From an uncultured Collinsella sp. (lineage in GTDB: Bacteria > Actinomycetota > Coriobacteriia > Coriobacteriales > Coriobacteriaceae), in NCBI GenBank assembly GCA_958413895.1, contig CATYVQ010000001.1, positions 62,001 to 126,000 on the forward strand: a stretch of 64,000 bases of DNA, written 5' to 3'. Under the pieces are notes generated by a model. The model was given only the letters and a program-made list of their open reading frames with translations, did not search any database and had not been told where the DNA came from. Below are positions 62,529-64,000 of the stretch, piece after piece. Every line of letters begins with the position of its first letter. Position 1 is the stretch's first letter. The position numbers were made by a program, and so were the translations under genes.

Positions 62529-63935
62529 CTATTCCATTTGTGATTTCGCTGTAGCGGCAAGCTGGGCCACGTAGTCCTTAAACACGCGGCCGCGCTCCTC
62601 ATAGCCCGAGAACTCATCGAACGAAGAGCAGGCAGGAGAAAGTAAGATCACGTCACCACGGCTTGACAGCGAACGGGCGACGTCCACGGCGTCGCGCAGG
62701 TCATCCGCCTGGGCGATATCCACATCGCCATCGACATCGGCCTCGTCCATAGCGGCGGTGAAGCGCTCGCGCGCATCGCCAAAGCAGACGACCGAGCGCA
62801 CGTTGTCCATAACGACGCGCGCGAAGTCCGTGAGCGGCGTGCCCTTATCGTGGCCGCCGAGCAGCAAGATCACGTCGTCATCGGGAAATGCCGTCAGTGC
62901 CTTCTCGACCGCATCGGTGTTGGTCGCCTTGGAATCGTTGACGTAGCGCACGCCGTCAATCTCGCCACACGGCTCCACGCGGTGCTCGAGCGGCTGGAAC
63001 GAGGCAAGACCGCGGCAGACACCATCGACATCGGCACCGACCGCCAAGGCAGCCGTGGCAGCGCACAGGGCATTGATAACATTGTGATGGCCCGAGATCT
63101 TGAGCTCGGATGTAGCGATGAGCGGGGTCTCGACACCCTTCAGACGCACGATCATCTTGCCATCGCGCACAAAGGCGGCATCCTCGCCCTCAGGCTCGTC
63201 AAAGGCAACCTTGCAGATGCGACGACCCGGCGTGTAGATGTACTCATCGAACTCGTGAATGCCGGCGTCTTCGACGTCAACAACCGCCAGATCGTCATCG
63301 ACCATATTGTCGAACAGTTTGACCTTGGCAAGCGCATAGTTCCTATGGCTCTTATGCCAGCCCAAGTGGTCGGGAGTGATGTTGAGCAGCACCGCCACTC
63401 GAGGGTGGAGCTCGGTGGTCGTAGCAATCTGATAGCTCGAGAGCTCAGCCACAAACCACTCGTTGTGGGCTCGGCCGTCAATCTCGTTGACCGGCGGCTC
63501 GCCGATGTTGCCGACGGCTACGCTGGCCTCGCCGGCAGCCTTGAGCAGATAATCCGTCAGCGACGTGGTGGTCGTCTTGCCGTTGGTGCCCGTGATGGCA
63601 ATCCAGTTATCGGGCGACAGGCGATAGGCAAACTCGGGCTCGCCCATAATCTGGGCGGCATGATCGCGCCCGGCCTTAAAGAAGCCCGAAAACTCCGAGA
63701 TGCCCGGGCACGTCACGCATACGTCATAGGCGCCCTCGACCTGTTCGGTCCCATAGACAAACGACGCACCAGCAGCCTCGAGCGCACGCGCGGCGTCATT
63801 GGGCTCAGAGGTGCCGCCGCCATACACGGTAACGGCGCTTACGCGCTCGGGATGTGCCAGCGCCCAGCGGGCGACATCGAGACCGGATTTGCCCTGACCC
63901 AAAACGAGCAGGCTAAAGACATCAGCAAGAGGCAT
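62529..63935 (-). CDS. murD: UDP-N-acetylmuramoyl-L-alanine--D-glutamate ligase
   Basis: 468 residues. Mur ligase motifs ITGTNGKTTTTSLTDYLL (ATP loop), LNITPDHLGWH, ELSSYQI, VNDSKATNTDAVEKAL and LLSPACSSFDEF. It adds D-glutamate to UDP-MurNAc-L-Ala. The ATG at 63935 is 9 bp after the mraY stop. Confidence 0.97.
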   Translation of the reverse strand: MPLADVFSLLVLGQGKSGLDVARWALAHPERVSAVTVYGGGTSEPNDAARALEAAGASFVYGTEQVEGAYDVCVTCPGISEFSGFFKAGRDHAAQIMGEPEFAYRLSPDNWIAITGTNGKTTTTSLTDYLLKAAGEASVAVGNIGEPPVNEIDGRAHNEWFVAELSSYQIATTTELHPRVAVLLNITPDHLGWHKSHRNYALAKVKLFDNMVDDDLAVVDVEDAGIHEFDEYIYTPGRRICKVAFDEPEGEDAAFVRDGKMIVRLKGVETPLIATSELKISGHHNVINALCAATAALAVGADVDGVCRGLASFQPLEHRVEPCGEIDGVRYVNDSKATNTDAVEKALTAFPDDDVILLLGGHDKGTPLTDFARVVMDNVRSVVCFGDARERFTAAMDEADVDGDVDIAQADDLRDAVDVARSLSSRGDVILLSPACSSFDEFSGYEERGRVFKDYVAQLAATAKSQME

Positions 63936-63944
63936 GAAAGACCA

Positions 63945-64000
63945 CTATCCCAACTGGAAGAACAAAGCAAGGCCAACGGCACCAAAGGCCGCAGCGATAA
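63945..64000 (-). CDS. mraY: C-terminal end of phospho-MurNAc-pentapeptide transferase MraY
   Basis: The last 17 codons read IAAAFGAVGLALFFQLG and stop (TAG at 63947-63945). This hydrophobic last helix and the place just upstream of murD fit MraY, which makes lipid I. The rest lies beyond the window. Confidence 0.75.
   Translation of the reverse strand, partial: IAAAFGAVGLALFFQLG

Overview
The window looks like chromosome of a high-GC, anaerobic gut actinobacterium of the class Coriobacteriia, most likely Collinsella or a close relative. This is inference from the gene set (a division cluster without ftsA, SepF/DivIVA, oxygen-sensitive Fe-S enzymes, selenium and molybdenum genes), the C/G-ending codon usage and the many short intergenic palindromes. 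No species-level claim is made. I recognise no tRNA, CRISPR array, insertion sequence or prophage.

Positions 1-6.9 kb hold the most unusual locus, a minus-strand operon. It encodes two double-cubane / 2-hydroxyacyl-CoA-dehydratase-like proteins, a C_GCAxxG_C_C protein, a TDT/SLAC1-type anion channel, the ATP-dependent activator, a GT4 glycosyltransferase and, translationally coupled at its end, selD. The selD active-site codon is an in-frame TGA, so it is probably a selenoprotein. A candidate promoter with an inverted-repeat operator and a tiny leader ORF precede the operon. Positions 7-12.4 kb carry molybdate uptake (modABC, with an unusually extended ModB) and molybdopterin genes (moaB, moeA). 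Together with selD these suggest Se/Mo-dependent anaerobic enzymes elsewhere in the genome.

Positions 12.6-31 kb are mixed housekeeping: a CLC antiporter, a lipid kinase, an RF-1-domain release factor, xpt, an MFS pump, O-acetylhomoserine sulfhydrylase, a YigZ protein, RNase P RNA, ribosomal protein S1, cysteine desulfidase, rpiB, ndk, argH, argG and HAD phosphatases. Positions 31.5-46.6 kb hold polA, an M18 aminopeptidase, yaaA, a TPP-riboswitch-controlled thiC followed by thiD, a pentapeptide protein, an SGNH hydrolase, a PARG-like protein, a BI-1 protein, a PiT/DUF47 phosphate pair and a nitroreductase of mixed base composition.

Positions 46.7-64 kb form a cell-envelope region on the minus strand: mraY-murD-ftsW-murG-murC-murB-ftsQ-ftsZ, then pgeF, and after an interruption yggS-sepF-yggT-divIVA. 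The pstSCAB-phoU operon is inserted between pgeF and yggS, overlaps pgeF by 4 bp and has a candidate Pho box upstream. Dispersed long perfect palindromes, some sharing sequence, lie in gaps across the window.
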